Assembly: GCA_014218235.1 (NCBI GenBank)
Contig: CM024758.1
Span: 99,733,698-99,797,697 of the forward strand
DNA: 64,000 bases
DNA from: Colocasia esculenta
Taxonomy: Eukaryota; Streptophyta; Magnoliopsida; Alismatales; Araceae
Reading direction: 5' to 3'
The position numbers were made by a program, and so were the translations under genes. A model generated the notes under the pieces. It saw only the letters and a list, made by a program, of their open reading frames with translations. It made no database searches and had not been told where the DNA came from. Below are positions 34,634-45,580 of this stretch, in pieces. The number at the start of each line of letters is the position of its first letter. The stretch's first letter is position 1.

Positions 34634-35872
34634 ACATCCAGTCTTGCAGGGGAGCAGAGCAGACTGAAAATTTGGTGTCTCGGTAAACAAAGGACGTGGA
34701 GATTTAATGGAAGGGTCATCTCTGAGGATTGGAATTCTAGCAAGCCATAAGAAAGATTTAGGCTAGAAACAAATGACGAATCGTCTGAGAGTCAAATGTG
34801 GATAGAGGAAGGATGATCTACCTGTGTAACTACAACTGCAACCCAATGTTAGGGTCCTTGGCGTTGCCATGTTGGACTTTGACTAGTTTCTGGTGTGTCT
34901 GAGTCAAAGGAGTTGTAATATGACGGTTGAATCGAGGGAGTCTCATAACCGGAGTCCGTCTGGGCTCGCTGACCTAATTAGGATGTCTGTCGAGAGTTAG
35001 GGGGTTGTGGATACATGGGATTGGTTGATCTCTCAAAGGACTATCAAAAGATTCTAACTAGAATCAATGTTTGGAAAGCCTGAAGTCCAGAATAAGCTCA
35101 TGACTAGCGAAGGTTCACGTGAACTCAACAAGGCTGCTTGATTACTTGTGATATGCACGGGGGACAAGTTCTCGAAACGGGGACAACAAAGGCCTAAAAT
35201 CGGCTCAAATATAAAAGAGGTGCTGACCCAGTAGGCCACCTGAACTGGGGAGCCACAGAGTAATTGAGGAACATCTCCATTTTTTTTATTTTTGAGTTAG
35301 CAAGAAAGTGGTTAGAAGTGCATGCTGGTGTGGGTTTCCTATCTAAAATGCAAGTTAGAACCAGAGGAAAATTCTAAGGCCATACGAATAACTGAGAGAT
35401 CGCAAACCCGTCATTGTTTTTGGTAAAGGGGAACTCAGGGTTCACAGTCGCCAAGTTATTCGCCTCTGGTGGGGTCCTATGTTAGACATACCTGTGTGAC
35501 ACTCACGGTCGCATGAGTGTTCTGAAGTTGAAGCGCAGCTTGTGCTTAAATATCTGTAAGACAACTTGAAGCACAATATAAGAATATAATGACCATATAA
35601 AACTTTAAAATTTTCGGGATGTAAACGTCCACCCCGATTGCCGCCAATTTATCGTTAACGTCCACTCTTGTCGCCGCCTTCAATAGTAGACGTCAACATA
35701 TGCGACCGTTAACAGTAAACTGGCATCCAACTATATGGACGTTTACTTGCCAGCGAATCAGGCCGAAAAAATAGGTATTGGGAGTTCACAAGGACTCCTC
35801 TATCTTCTTCCTCCGTCCTCTCCTTTCCCAACTACGAACCAGAGGACCCAAGGACGGACTGAAGCAGAAATC
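34634..35872. other. Tat-1 non-coding tail upstream of the antisense genes
   Basis: I see no protein family here. It contains GACGTC and GCCGCC words near 35625-35740 (TAAACGTCCACC, TTGCCGCC and similar). On the + strand it would be the promoter region of the gene at 35873, but no convincing TATA box stands out. Confidence 0.5.
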
Positions 35873-37248
35873 ATGGCCTCTTCATCGACTGGAAAGTCCA
35901 TGAGCATAAACCCAGGGATTCTGAGCTAGGTTCCGGGGCATCTAAGCACCAGATTGGCCAATGGAGAGGTAAGTAATGTATGTTTCTGCTCTTGCTTGGG
36001 CTAAAAATGCCCCAAAACTCTGTCTGACAGCACTTCTTGATGTAGGAAGTGCCTGCTTTCCCGAGCCAGGGTCAAGTGCGGGCCTTCTCCTGGATAGTGA
36101 ATCTGATGAGTGCCATTACTCTGGATATGAGGAGTTTCATTGGAATGTGGAACTTGAATTTCATGGTGGTGCTGGCGAAGAATATGAAGGAGATGTGGTG
36201 GGGTTTTGACGCTCTAGGAGCACTCGTGGAGCGGTGGCATCCACACACACACACATTTGTGTTCCAGGGGTTCGAAGCGAGCATGCTATTAGAAGAGGTG
36301 GAATTGTTTCTGGGGTGGAGGCGCTGCTTAGAGTACGATGTGACGACTCCTCTTCTCCCGTGGGAAGAGATCCTGGCGGACATCGTACAGGACAAGAAGG
36401 AGGTGCTGAGGATGACAAACCAACATGGGATCTTCCTGGACTGGCTGGCCTGGTGGTTGATCCAGCATGCAAGGGAGATTGGTGGGGAGAGAGCGACCCG
36501 AGGACTGACACTCTGTCTAGCTGGCGTGTTCTTGTTCCCCACCAGTGGTGACTTCCTCCTCTATGAGCACATGGGAATTCTATCTCTGCTATGGCGCGGG
36601 CAGTCACTTGCCACTGCAGTGCTGGCACACCTTTACAACTCCCTGACCACGATGAGACTAGGCGGACGCACATGCGAGAGCTTGTTCCTGCTCCAGGTAT
36701 GGATGGAAGCTCATTTGAAATTTGATTTTGCTGAGAAGCAACCTACCCCCTCCAGAATCTTCCTTCGGAGTTCAGTGCAATGCAGCAGGGCATGGTATGA
36801 GCCAGAGGACGAGATCAAGTGTATAACAGCACACTTGAAGAGCAGAGATGCCTGGCGAGATCACTTAGCCTACCTGGTAATGGAGGACTTCATAGTGAGG
36901 CCACTATTCATGAGGACCATTAAATTTAGAGTTCGAACCAGGGAGGACAGAGACTTATGGTTGATCGGGGCTGATCGGATGGTGGTGTACCAGCCACATC
37001 GGTGCCATTGTCAGATTGGAATTCCACGGGGAATTCCAACTTCATCCTACTACACTGACATGATTATTTTTGGGAGAAATGAGAAACTGATGAAGAAGGC
37101 AAGGAAGACCTGGGAGAGGTACACAGTGAGCAAGATGGTGGGACTGGCAGTGCAGGAAAATCAAGAAGACATTTGGAAGTATGAAGAATTCAATGACACA
37201 ATTTGCCCAATCTTTTGTGTTTTCTTTATGGCTCGTAGAGCGAAATGA
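35873..37248 (+). pseudogene. Antisense cargo gene 1: DUF7745 / plant-mobile-domain-like protein, two exons, one nonsense codon
   Basis: Exon 1 (35873-35968, 32 codons) starts MASSSTGKS and has a single TAG at 35927. A GT-AG intron (35969-36045, donor GTAAGT, acceptor TTGATGTAG) joins it in phase 0 to exon 2 (36046-37248, 400 codons and stop). The joined frame is otherwise fully open, about 431 residues. The pattern resembles the DUF7745 family of plant proteins linked to mobile elements: FVFQGF then a leucine-rich VELFLGW, a middle block GLTLCLAGVFLFPTSGDF, TAVLAHLYNSL and FLLQVWMEAHL. This family name is from memory. Biochemical role unknown. It lies on the strand opposite to gag-pol of Tat-1, 590 bases before the second cargo gene and in the same direction. 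The start is chosen because its exon splices cleanly; an ORF can also begin within exon 2. Confidence 0.7.
35969..36045 (+). other. Predicted intron of cargo gene 1
   Basis: This is 77 bases, with donor GAG|GTAAGTAATG and acceptor CTTGATGTAG|GAA. Removing it keeps the frame (phase 0). Confidence 0.65.
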
Positions 37249-37837
37249 TGTCCTTTTCTACTTTCAATAAGTGTGACACAAGTTAGAATGAATAAACAAT
37301 GAGTTGCATTGTGTTCAATTGTCTTGAATTGCTTGAATTGCTTGAATATGTGGAATTGAGTGAATTGGGCCTTGAATTGTGCTGAATTGTGTGTTATGTG
37401 AGGTACTGAAGACGAGGAATAGGCGTCCACATCGATGGCCACCGATTCCTGATAGACGGTCAGCATGTGGCCGCTAATAGCCAGACTACGAATAGACGTC
37501 CATCGAATTGGCCGCCTACTTCAAAGTAGACGTCCACCCCGGGCCGTCGCACAGAGTACGGGGTCTGACAAGAGCACCTCGGGGCAAGATACAGACGGCC
37601 ACGGTATGGCCGTCAACAAGGAGTCAATGGTCAACAGTGGACGTCAACTTTAAAATTGCAGCTTTTTCAAACCGACGCCTCATTCTGGTGCCTCTTCATC
37701 TTTCAAACCGACAGGAGCTTGCTCTTTTTCACCCCTCTTTTCTCAAACTTCCTCATCCTTTGATTCTAACACTCAAAACTTCTTCTTCCTCTTCTCATCA
37801 ACTCCTAATCGAACTAACTGTGTTTTGGGCTTCTCCT
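37249..37837. other. Spacer between the two cargo genes with GACGTC/GGCCGCC words
   Basis: It contains a short TTGAATTGC repeat (37315-37390), then a cluster of TAGACGTCCA, GGCCGCC and GACGGCC words (37420-37650). It would be the promoter and 5' leader of cargo gene 2. The frame that runs upstream of 37838 has no conserved motif. Confidence 0.6.
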
Positions 37838-40494
37838 ATGACGAGAGGAAAGCGCCAAATGCTGCGGACTCGCCCCCAACCGACGGAGGAGGAAGAGGTG
37901 ACCGGGGAGGAGAGCCCGGCGGAGGAGGAGATGGAGGTGGAGGCCGGCGCCGGCGGTGACAGCGCACCGGAGGGAGGGGAAACCGCCGGAGATGACGGAG
38001 AGGGGGAGGAGACGGAGGCGGAAGCTCTTCCAAGGGGACCACGTCAACCCAAGGTAAGCTAAATTTACCCTAACCTCATGTGAATGATTATAAAAAGAGG
38101 GATGGAAGGGAAAATAGGGGAAAGTCCGTCCGGTTTAACAGGAACTCAACGTCAACATCGGTTGCCGTTGAGTTCCGATAAACGTCCAATGCCTGCCGTC
38201 AAGGTTATCTTGACGTCAAGTGGTGGACGCCTACTGTTGAGCTAGACGGCACACCCATGGACGCCAAGAAATTTTAAACGACATGCTTTTGCCGTCAATA
38301 ATTTATTAACGTCCAGCGATACTGACGTTGACTTTTCTATGTGTTTCTGTAGGGAAAAGGCCAAATGAGGAGCAGAGTGACATGGGACTTGTGTTGGGCC
38401 TGGTACCGGGCGCTACCGGAGGCCCAGCAGACGAGGATTGCCCAGATGGGTTTTGGGCATTTTCTGGCAGTGCGGCCCTTCCACGTGGATGTGCCGTACT
38501 TTGAGGCGCTGAGGGAGAGGTGGGAGGAGGATTGCAAGGCATTCATCATGCCTTGAGGACATATGATACCCACGTTGGAGGACGTGGCGTATCTGACAGG
38601 GCTACTAGTTCAGGGAGAGCCGGTGGTCGGACAGGAGAGGAAGGACTACTACGACGACGTAGTAGAGTTGCTGGGGCCAGAGTTTGTGGCCGGGAGGAGG
38701 AGACCGATCCGGAGCATCTTGCTCGGATCGTTGTCGGAAGCAGTAGGGCTGAGAGGGGGGAGGAGAGGACCCCTAGAGACCTTGGACGAGTTCTACACTG
38801 GGGTGCGGAGGTTGATCCAGCTGGGAGACCGGAGCGAGGAGCGATCGGTGCGGATCTTCGTCGCTTATCTCTTCGGACGGCTCCTGTTCGCGACGCAGTC
38901 ATCTCAGATGAACTTCAAGTTCGTGCTGCTTCTCCGTGACCTCGAGTAGGCAGGACGGTACGCTTGGGGGGCCGCGATGCTGGGGCATCTCTTCTCACTC
39001 CTCCCCAGCAGCTCACGGCGTTCTCAGAGCACCGAGAGGTTCACCCCCTTTCTTCAGGTATGTAGTTTTCTTTCATTTAATGCTCGTCATTGAATTAATT
39101 TGATAAACTGCCTGACTAACATTTCTTCTTCTCTTGCAGATCTGGGGATATACTCGCTTCCCCATGGGACGCGGGGTACAGAGGGAGGGGATCCAGGCCA
39201 TGGTGCCCCTCATGGCGAGGTGGGAAGTGACGCCGGATCCGAGGGTGACGGACCGGCGCGCGAAGGATGTGCGGGCTGCACTTGACCACTACCCCCACAA
39301 CCAGGTACACAATTCAACTAGCTCTTCTTCTTCCTTTCAATTGCTCTTTTGATGTGACTAACCAATTTCTCTCTTCGCAGGTGGTTTGGACCCCGTATGT
39401 CGGGGAGGCCGACGCGTCCCACCCGGCGGTGGCGGCGGGTCGTCCACTGTTCAACCGCCACCTCCTCCTTCTCTGCCTGGGGACGTGTGAGCCCCTCTAC
39501 CTAGAGTTGGTAGTACGCACTCTAGGCTGGCACCAGCCGGCCGTAGAGGTACCTTCTCTAGGGAGAGAGGGGCACTCCCACCGACGGTTCTTCACCAAGG
39601 ACCAGGACTGGGGCGAGGAGCATGGGAGCACAGTCGCCTATTGGCGAGAGGGAGGAGAGCGGGTGCTCCGACAGACAGACCTCCAAGACAGCTCCACGTA
39701 CCTGGAGAGCTACAGGACGCGCTACGCCGGGCGACTCCGGCTAGACCGGTGAGCGGTGAGTGAACTTCTAACTGTATTCCTTGTCATTTAATTGATTAAA
39801 TTCTAACCTTGAAGTGTGAATGACAGATGTCGGAGTCCCAGGCGGTGCGGCTGCTGGAGGGGAGGCTGGCGGAGCAAGAGGTGGAGATAGAGAGGCTCCG
39901 CGCAGAGATACGGATGCTGGTAAGCCACATCTCACCAATGATTTGAAATTTGAAATGATTCGATTTGATTTCTGACTAAGGTGTGGTGAATGCAGAAGGG
40001 GGAGCTAGCGAGGGTGCAGGCGAGTAGAGACGCGGGGGCGAGCTCGTCTGCATAACCGATTAGAGGGGACCTGGCGGTCCGTCTGCAGAAGGCCCTGGAC
40101 CGGGCGCAGGCGAGGGTTCGGGAGCTCGAGGCTGAGGTAAGATTCTAACCTACTACCTTTTTTGTACAAAATTTGTTTGATCTTACATGCTTGGCTCATT
40201 TACGTGCAGCGGTAGGGAGAAGGGGCGACCCTCCAGGCGCAGATGGAGAGTCTGCGGTTGGATTTGACGAGGATGAAGGGTTGTGTACTCGAGGCGAGGG
40301 AGAGACAGAGACAGGCAGAGGCGGACCGGACGTAGTCCATTGCGGATCGAGCTCAGGCTGTCCCAGATTTAGAGTTCTTGAAGAAGCTCCGGGAGCAGTA
40401 GCGACAGGCCCAGCAAGAGGCGGCAGGGAGGACCGAGTCAATGTTCGGATCCCTTGATGACATCGTGTCATTAGGAGACCCGTCCACGGCGTGA
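37838..40494 (+). pseudogene. Antisense cargo gene 2: plant mobile domain plus coiled coil, seven exons, seven nonsense codons
   Basis: Exons 37838-38053, 38353-39057, 39140-39304, 39381-39755, 39827-39919, 39996-40136 and 40210-40494 have GT-AG borders, all phase 0, giving 659 residues plus a final TGA. Residues 1-72 are acidic. Residues 83-490 carry the plant mobile domain (MAIN / PMD family) in order: MGFGHFLAVRPFHVD (104-118), PTLEDVAYLTGL (145-156), AGRYAWGAAMLGHLF (272-286), IWGYTRFP (308-315) and VVWTPY (363). Residues 488-660 are Glu/Arg/Leu-rich with heptad-like spacing (coiled coil). In-frame stops: 38554, 38947, 39750, 40053, 40213, 40333 and 40399. No frameshift is needed. PMD proteins occur both as host genes needed for silencing and meristem upkeep and inside transposons. 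Here the gene lies antisense to Tat-1 pol. It is decayed at present but shows the layout of a complete gene. Confidence 0.8.
38054..38352 (+). other. Predicted intron 1 of cargo gene 2
   Basis: This is 299 bases (AAG|GTAAGC ... TTCTGTAG|GGA). It contains GACGTC and TTGACGTC words, so the element's repeat vocabulary extends into the intron. The other five introns are 71-83 bases: 39058-39139, 39305-39380, 39756-39826, 39920-39995 and 40137-40209. Confidence 0.65.
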
Positions 40495-41875
40495 GGAGGG
40501 CTGCTGCGACCGGAGGCATCGACAGCATTGAGACCTCCTCTCGCAGACCGACGTCGGGAGAGGGAGGAGGAGGAGGTGAGCAGCTCACATAGGCAGAGGC
40601 CTAGTGAGGGAGAGAGGAGAGAGGAGTGAGTTGTACCACCAGGGGTATGTCCCTGTCATGATATGTACAGAACTTTATCCTTTATAGTGGACTTTTGTGG
40701 ATTTTGTACTTGTTGTGCTTGAATGGTGTGTCTTTGTGCTTTGATTCCTGCATCCACAACACTTAAAGGAAAATAGTTAGTGTAGATCAGTCTTTAGCCC
40801 CTTGCCTAAAAGAAGTACCGTTCTTGAGATCTGGTCAAGAGGCTAATTTCTAATTAAAGATAGGAATGTAAATAAAACTGCGAAGGGAAATATGCACATG
40901 CATTTTTTTTAAAAATAAGAACATAAGGAAAATGTTAGTATATATACATGATACCACTAATTTTTGGATTTTGAATTTTCCTGATTTTTTTGTTTTGTTC
41001 TTTTTTCTTTTTTTTTTGAATAATTTAAAATAAGAGGAAAGGTATGTACATGATAAAACTATATACATCCTGAGACTCTTTCTATCTTTTTGTGTTTTTC
41101 ATTTTCCATTTTTTTTTGGGATTTTTGGACTCTAAAACACATATTCATCACAGGTCAAGGTATAAGGTCCTCATAATCTACTTAGCCACATAGGCTGTGA
41201 GCAAGGAGGATTGTACATGAAATCCTTGATACTGGAGACTACCCCTAGCCTTCTTGATATTTTCCACTATGGAGGGTCTTATAAGGTCAAGTTGCCCCTA
41301 GAGGGAGAAATTGGAAGAAATAAATAGAAGGTCATGTGAGGATTTGGTTCAAACCACTTTTTGTTTCCAAACCAATATTTCACACTAAAAGACTTGGTCA
41401 ACAATTATTTTCAGGGGTATTTTTCATTTCATTTCATTTCTGGGGTGGAGGTACGTACTATTTGCTACCTCCTTGATTTGGTCAGCCTTTTTCTAGGTAC
41501 GTACTTTTTGCTACCATTTTTTGACCTTCTTGGCTTTTCTTTGCCCCTTTTAGGCTTGATTTATCATTTTGCCCTTTTGCATTTTGTTGATTGCCCCTGT
41601 TTATGGTGACCTTGTCTCTTAGGTGAGAGTGGGTGGTCCCCTACTCATGGTTTGCCCCTTTTTCTAAACTTGACCGAGTAAGAAGAGAATAGGGTTATAT
41701 TGACCAAATTAGACCGTCCGAGTGTACTTATGATTTTCCAGCTAAAGAACAATACTCCAACATCGTGTGGTGTGTGAGAGGACCCTACCTTGCTAATGAC
41801 CAAGTGAAAAGTAGAGTCTCAGACCCACGACATCGATAAGTGATGAATAACAGACTTGACCGACCGACCGACTGA
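40495..41875. other. Non-coding spacer between cargo gene 2 and pol
   Basis: The two transcription units converge here, so it should hold the 3' ends of both. It is T/A-rich with several homopolymer runs (40895-41010 and 41100-41115) and a small duplication (ACGTACT...TTGCTACC at about 41450 and 41498). No gene is seen. Confidence 0.6.
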
Positions 41876-43130
41876 CTACGGGTAGAACTTCTTGAGGTAG
41901 AATACATTCCAGGGATGCGACAACTCAACTCCCTCAGAGTCCACTAACCTATAAGCGTTTCCCGAGTACGTTTCTTTGACAACGAACGAACCTTCCCAAT
42001 TTTCTTGCAATTTACTCCTGGGACCTAGTGCCTTAATGATTTTTCGCTTTAGGACCAATTCACCCACTTCAAAATTTCTCTCAAGCACTCTTTTGGCATA
42101 AAAACGTGCAATTCTTTGGCGATAAACTTGCGCATGGTAAGCCGCTATCATTCGCCTTTCATCTAAGAGTTCAAGTTGTGCCAACAAGGCCTCCCGACGT
42201 TGATCGGGGTCAAGCTCGGAATCCAATTGAACTCGAAGTGAAGGGATGAAGATCTCATATGGGAGTATTGCATCTGATCTGTATGTCAAAGCATAGAAGG
42301 TTTGCCCCGTAGGAGTTCGGATCGAGGTGCGATAAGCCCAAAGAGCCTCAACTAAGCGGTCTGGCCAGTCAGCATTGTTATGAGATTTGCAAGTTTTCTT
42401 TATGATTTTGATGAGAGTTTTATTAGTAGCTTCCGCTTGTCCATTGCCTTGTGGATAATATGGGGATGAATGATGCAAATTAATGCCATATTTACCACAC
42501 ATGTCGCGAAGCTCCTGTGAAGTGAATTGCGGTCCATTGTCGGTGACGATGTCCCGAGGCACGCCGAATCTTGCAAGAATGTTGCGCTTGATGAACTTGA
42601 CGACTGTTGAAGCTTTGACTTCTATGAATGCTTCCGCTTCAGCCCACTTTGTGAAGTATTGGTGGCGGTCAGGATGAAGGACTTCTTACGGATTTCTCCG
42701 ATTCTGTCCGCGAGTGGACCGACCACATCGAATGCCCACATGGCGAAAGGCCATGGAGCAACGAGAGGGTGAAGAGAAGAGGAAGGAGCATGGATTTTGT
42801 CACCGTGCAATTGACATTTAGCACAATGACGACAAAGTGACGACAATCTTCTTCCATGGTAGGCCAATAATAGTGTCTTAGCAACTTTTGGGCAATTGCT
42901 CTACCATTGACATGGACACCACATTCACTGGAGTGAGCGGCTTCAACAACACTTTGAGATTCGATCTCATCGAGGCAACAAAGATAAACCCCACTGAGGG
43001 ACTTCTTGTAAAGAATGCCACCTATGATCTTGTAACGCTCCGAGACACGGCGAATGGCCCGTCTGTCAGCAGAGGTGGCACAATCGGGAAAGGACCCATC
43101 TTTGAGATAGTTTTCGATGTCAAAATACCA
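41876..43130 (-). pseudogene. Tat-1 integrase (broken)
   Basis: This is the Gypsy integrase. The zinc part (about 43080-42830) reads YKIIGGILYKKSLSGVYLCC, AHSSECGVHVNG and YYWPTM, then, after a frameshift, CRHCAKCQLHGDKIHAP (42867 block). The core continues with PFAMWAFDVVGPL. It is shifted again near 42655 and then reads IVTDNGPQFTS and HHSSPYYPQGNGQAEATNKT with the D and E of the catalytic triad (42562 block). The C-terminal block includes LVLKRKI, GPRSKLQENWEGSFVVKETYSGNAYRL and ends LKKFYP. No chromodomain is seen, which agrees with the Tat group. Non-functional because of two shifts. Confidence 0.85.
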
Positions 43131-43730
43131 AGGATGGCCATCTTCGAGGTCGATTTCAGGCTCTTTTGAGAGGGCATGGACTCGAAGGGAGGGAGACTTG
43201 AGTTGAGTGAACCAAGGATCAACATGAGAAGGGACTTTTAACCTTTGAACAGAGATGGTTTCAGAAGACCTCCCTAACGAAATGGGGATGGAAGAAGCTA
43301 GGGAGGCGAGTGAATCTTGCAGAATGTTTTGAGCCCTAGGAGTGTGGACTAGGGTGAGCTTCCTAAATTGCCGGACTACCTTTCCTACCAGCTCTTGGTA
43401 TGGTTTCAACTTGGGATCCCGTGTCTGATACTTGCTGAGAGACTGTCGGAGTATCAACTGCGAATCTCCAATAATCCTTAACTCTTTGACTCCGAGCAGT
43501 AATGCCATTTTCAGCCCAACTAGGAGTGCCTCATACTCAGCCACATTATTTGTGGCGGGGAAGGTTAATTGATAGGCGTGCGGAATGACTACCCCTTCCG
43601 GTGAGAGGAGGACTGCCCCTATTCCACACCCTTTGGAATTGAGAGCTCCGTCGAAGTAAAGTATCCATGAAGGTTCACCATCGATAATGGCTCCTAACTC
43701 TTCATCTGGAAAGCTTTCATTGACAGGAGA
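43131..43730 (-). pseudogene. Tat-1 second (additional) RNase H domain
   Basis: Within the open block starting at 44168, residues 165-295 form a second RNase H fold. ILYFDGALNSKGCGIGAVLLSP holds the first Asp (residue 173), AEYEALLVGL the Glu, GDSQLI the second Asp (235) and NILQDSLASLA the last Asp (286). A second RNase H next to the usual one is typical of Tat/Ogre-type elements and is thought to have been acquired separately. Confidence 0.85.
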
Positions 43731-44168
43731 GTATGAAGGTAAGGGGTGGTGGGCCAAATGCTCGGCAATAGCATGCCCCTTGATTGACTTTTGGTTAACG
43801 TAGGTGACATCAAATTGATTAAGGAAACTTTGCCACCTCATCAACTGCTCAGTCAGGATGGGCTTCTCAAGCAGGTATCGAATTGGGTCCATGCGTGCCA
43901 GAAGTTTCACCTCATGAGCCAGAAAATAATGCTTTAACTTCTGGGCAACCCAAACGACGGCCGTACATGTTCTTTCCATGTCAGTGTACTTTTTCTCGGC
44001 TTCATTGAACAATTTGGATAAGTAGTACACCGCTCTCTCCTTCTTCTCGTCGTCGTATTGGGCCAGAACTGCTCCAGTTGAGTCTTCAGTGGTTGACACA
44101 TAGAGCAATAATGGCCGACCCGGGACCGGAGGAGCGAGAACAAGGGGATTGAACAAATAACTCTTCAA
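43731..44168 (-). pseudogene. Tat-1 first RNase H domain
   Basis: Residues 1-145 of the block starting at 44168 form the Gypsy RNase H. LLLYVSTTEDSTGAVLAQYD stands where Asp normally starts the active site (here LYVST, so the first catalytic Asp is replaced). It is followed by RAVYYLSKLFNEAEKKYTDMERTC and LKHYFLAHEVKLLARMDPIRYLLEKP. It overlaps the RT block end by four bases in a different frame, which marks a frameshift rather than a designed start. Confidence 0.75.
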
Positions 44169-45580
44169 TTCTTCAAAGGCCTTTTGACATTTATCGTTCC
44201 AATCAAACTTAGCCTCTCCTCTAAGATCTCATAGAAGGGCTTGCAACGGATTGAATGCTGAGAGATAAATCTCCTAATAAACTGAAGTCTGCCAATTAGC
44301 CCTCTAACTTCTCTGATATTTCTAGGAGGAGGCATGTCGATTATCGCTTTAGCCTTGTTGGGGTCAATCTCAATTCCCCGCTTGCTAACTATGAACCCAA
44401 GCAACTTCTCAGAAGATACTCCAAAGACACACTTCTTGGGGTTCATTTTCAGCTTATTTTCTCTAGACCGTTGGAGAACTGCCCGGAGGACCTCAGCATG
44501 GCCATGTCGAGTCTTTGATTTAACCAAGACATCGTCCACATAGACCTCCATGTGCACATGCATCATGTCATGAAAAATTGCCATCATTGCCCTTTGATAA
44601 GTTGCTCCCGCATTCTTCAATCCGAAGGGCATCACAACATAACAATAGGTCCCCCAAGGCGTTGTGAAAGAAGTTTTCTCCTGGTCTTCCTCGGCCAGAC
44701 AGATCTGGTTATACCCAGAAAAACCATCCATGAATGACAACATCTCAAAGCCGACAGTATTGTCCACTAGGACATCTATGTGTGGAAGAGGGAAATCGTC
44801 CTTTGGGCAAGCACGATTAAGGTCACAGAAATCTATACAGATCCTAACCTTACCGTCCTTCTTCATCACAGGGACGATATTAGCTACCCATTGTGGATAA
44901 AGCACAGCCCTAATGAATTTAGCCTTATGCAATTTGTCAACCTCCTCTTTGATCTTGAGTGCAAGCTTGGGATGTAGCCTCCTCAACTTTTGTTTGACAG
45001 CCTTTGCATCGGCTTTTAAGACTAACCGGTGCTCGACCAAAGAGGTGTCAAATCCCTGCATGTCCTCGTAGGACCAAGCAAAACCATCGGAGAACTCTTT
45101 AAGGATAACTACAAGGGCTTCTTCTTCTTCAACACTCAAGTTGGCACTAATCAAAACTACCTTTGGGGATTCTTTGGTGCCAAGGTTGACCTCTTTGGTT
45201 GGCTCGTCCGCAGCCATAGTTGGCTCGTCGAACCTCTTTGTGCCATCCACATAGGAGCTCACTGGGTCCTCTTCTTCTGACCCAAGATCTCCCGGCCCAC
45301 CCTTCTCATCGAAATCTAGCAGATAGACTCCTAAACCATCATCTACAGAGTCATCTTCTTCAAAATCATCCTCTACAAGGGCAGGCTCTTCAAGAAACTC
45401 CTGGACTTGACTCAACTTAGCACACCTCTCAGCCAAGGCCATGACATAACGGGCAGGAACTTGCCAACCCTTCTCTTTACGAACACATGGCTGAGAGGAA
45501 CTAGACTCTTCTAAACTTAAACCCGACTCTAGACTTGACTCTAACCCTGACTTTAAAATAGAACCTAGACTACTATACAC
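44165..45580 (-). pseudogene. Tat-1 reverse transcriptase
   Basis: This open block of 471 residues copies element RNA into DNA. Residues 1-150 are an acidic Ser-rich linker after the protease. The RT domain begins near 180 (VEHRLVLKADAKAVKQKLRR), with VRICIDFCDLNRACPKDDFPLP (246-267), FMDGFSGYNQI, TPWGTYCYVVMPFGLKNAGATYQR and the catalytic YVDD at 347-350. KCVFGVSSEKLLGFIVSKRGIEIDPNKAKAI follows. All core motifs are present and this is the best preserved part of Tat-1 pol. The frame fails only at the transition to RNase H. Confidence 0.9.

Noticed and set aside
36072..36673. Reverse-strand ORFs of 156 and 170 codons
   Set aside because: They are shadows of the well-supported forward cargo gene 1 exon and show no motif.
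37508..37837. Longer start for the PMD gene
   Set aside because: The frame is open upstream, but that part is made of GACGTC/GGCCGCC words and T-rich text. The acidic N-terminus starting MTRGKRQ at 37838 is the more natural start.
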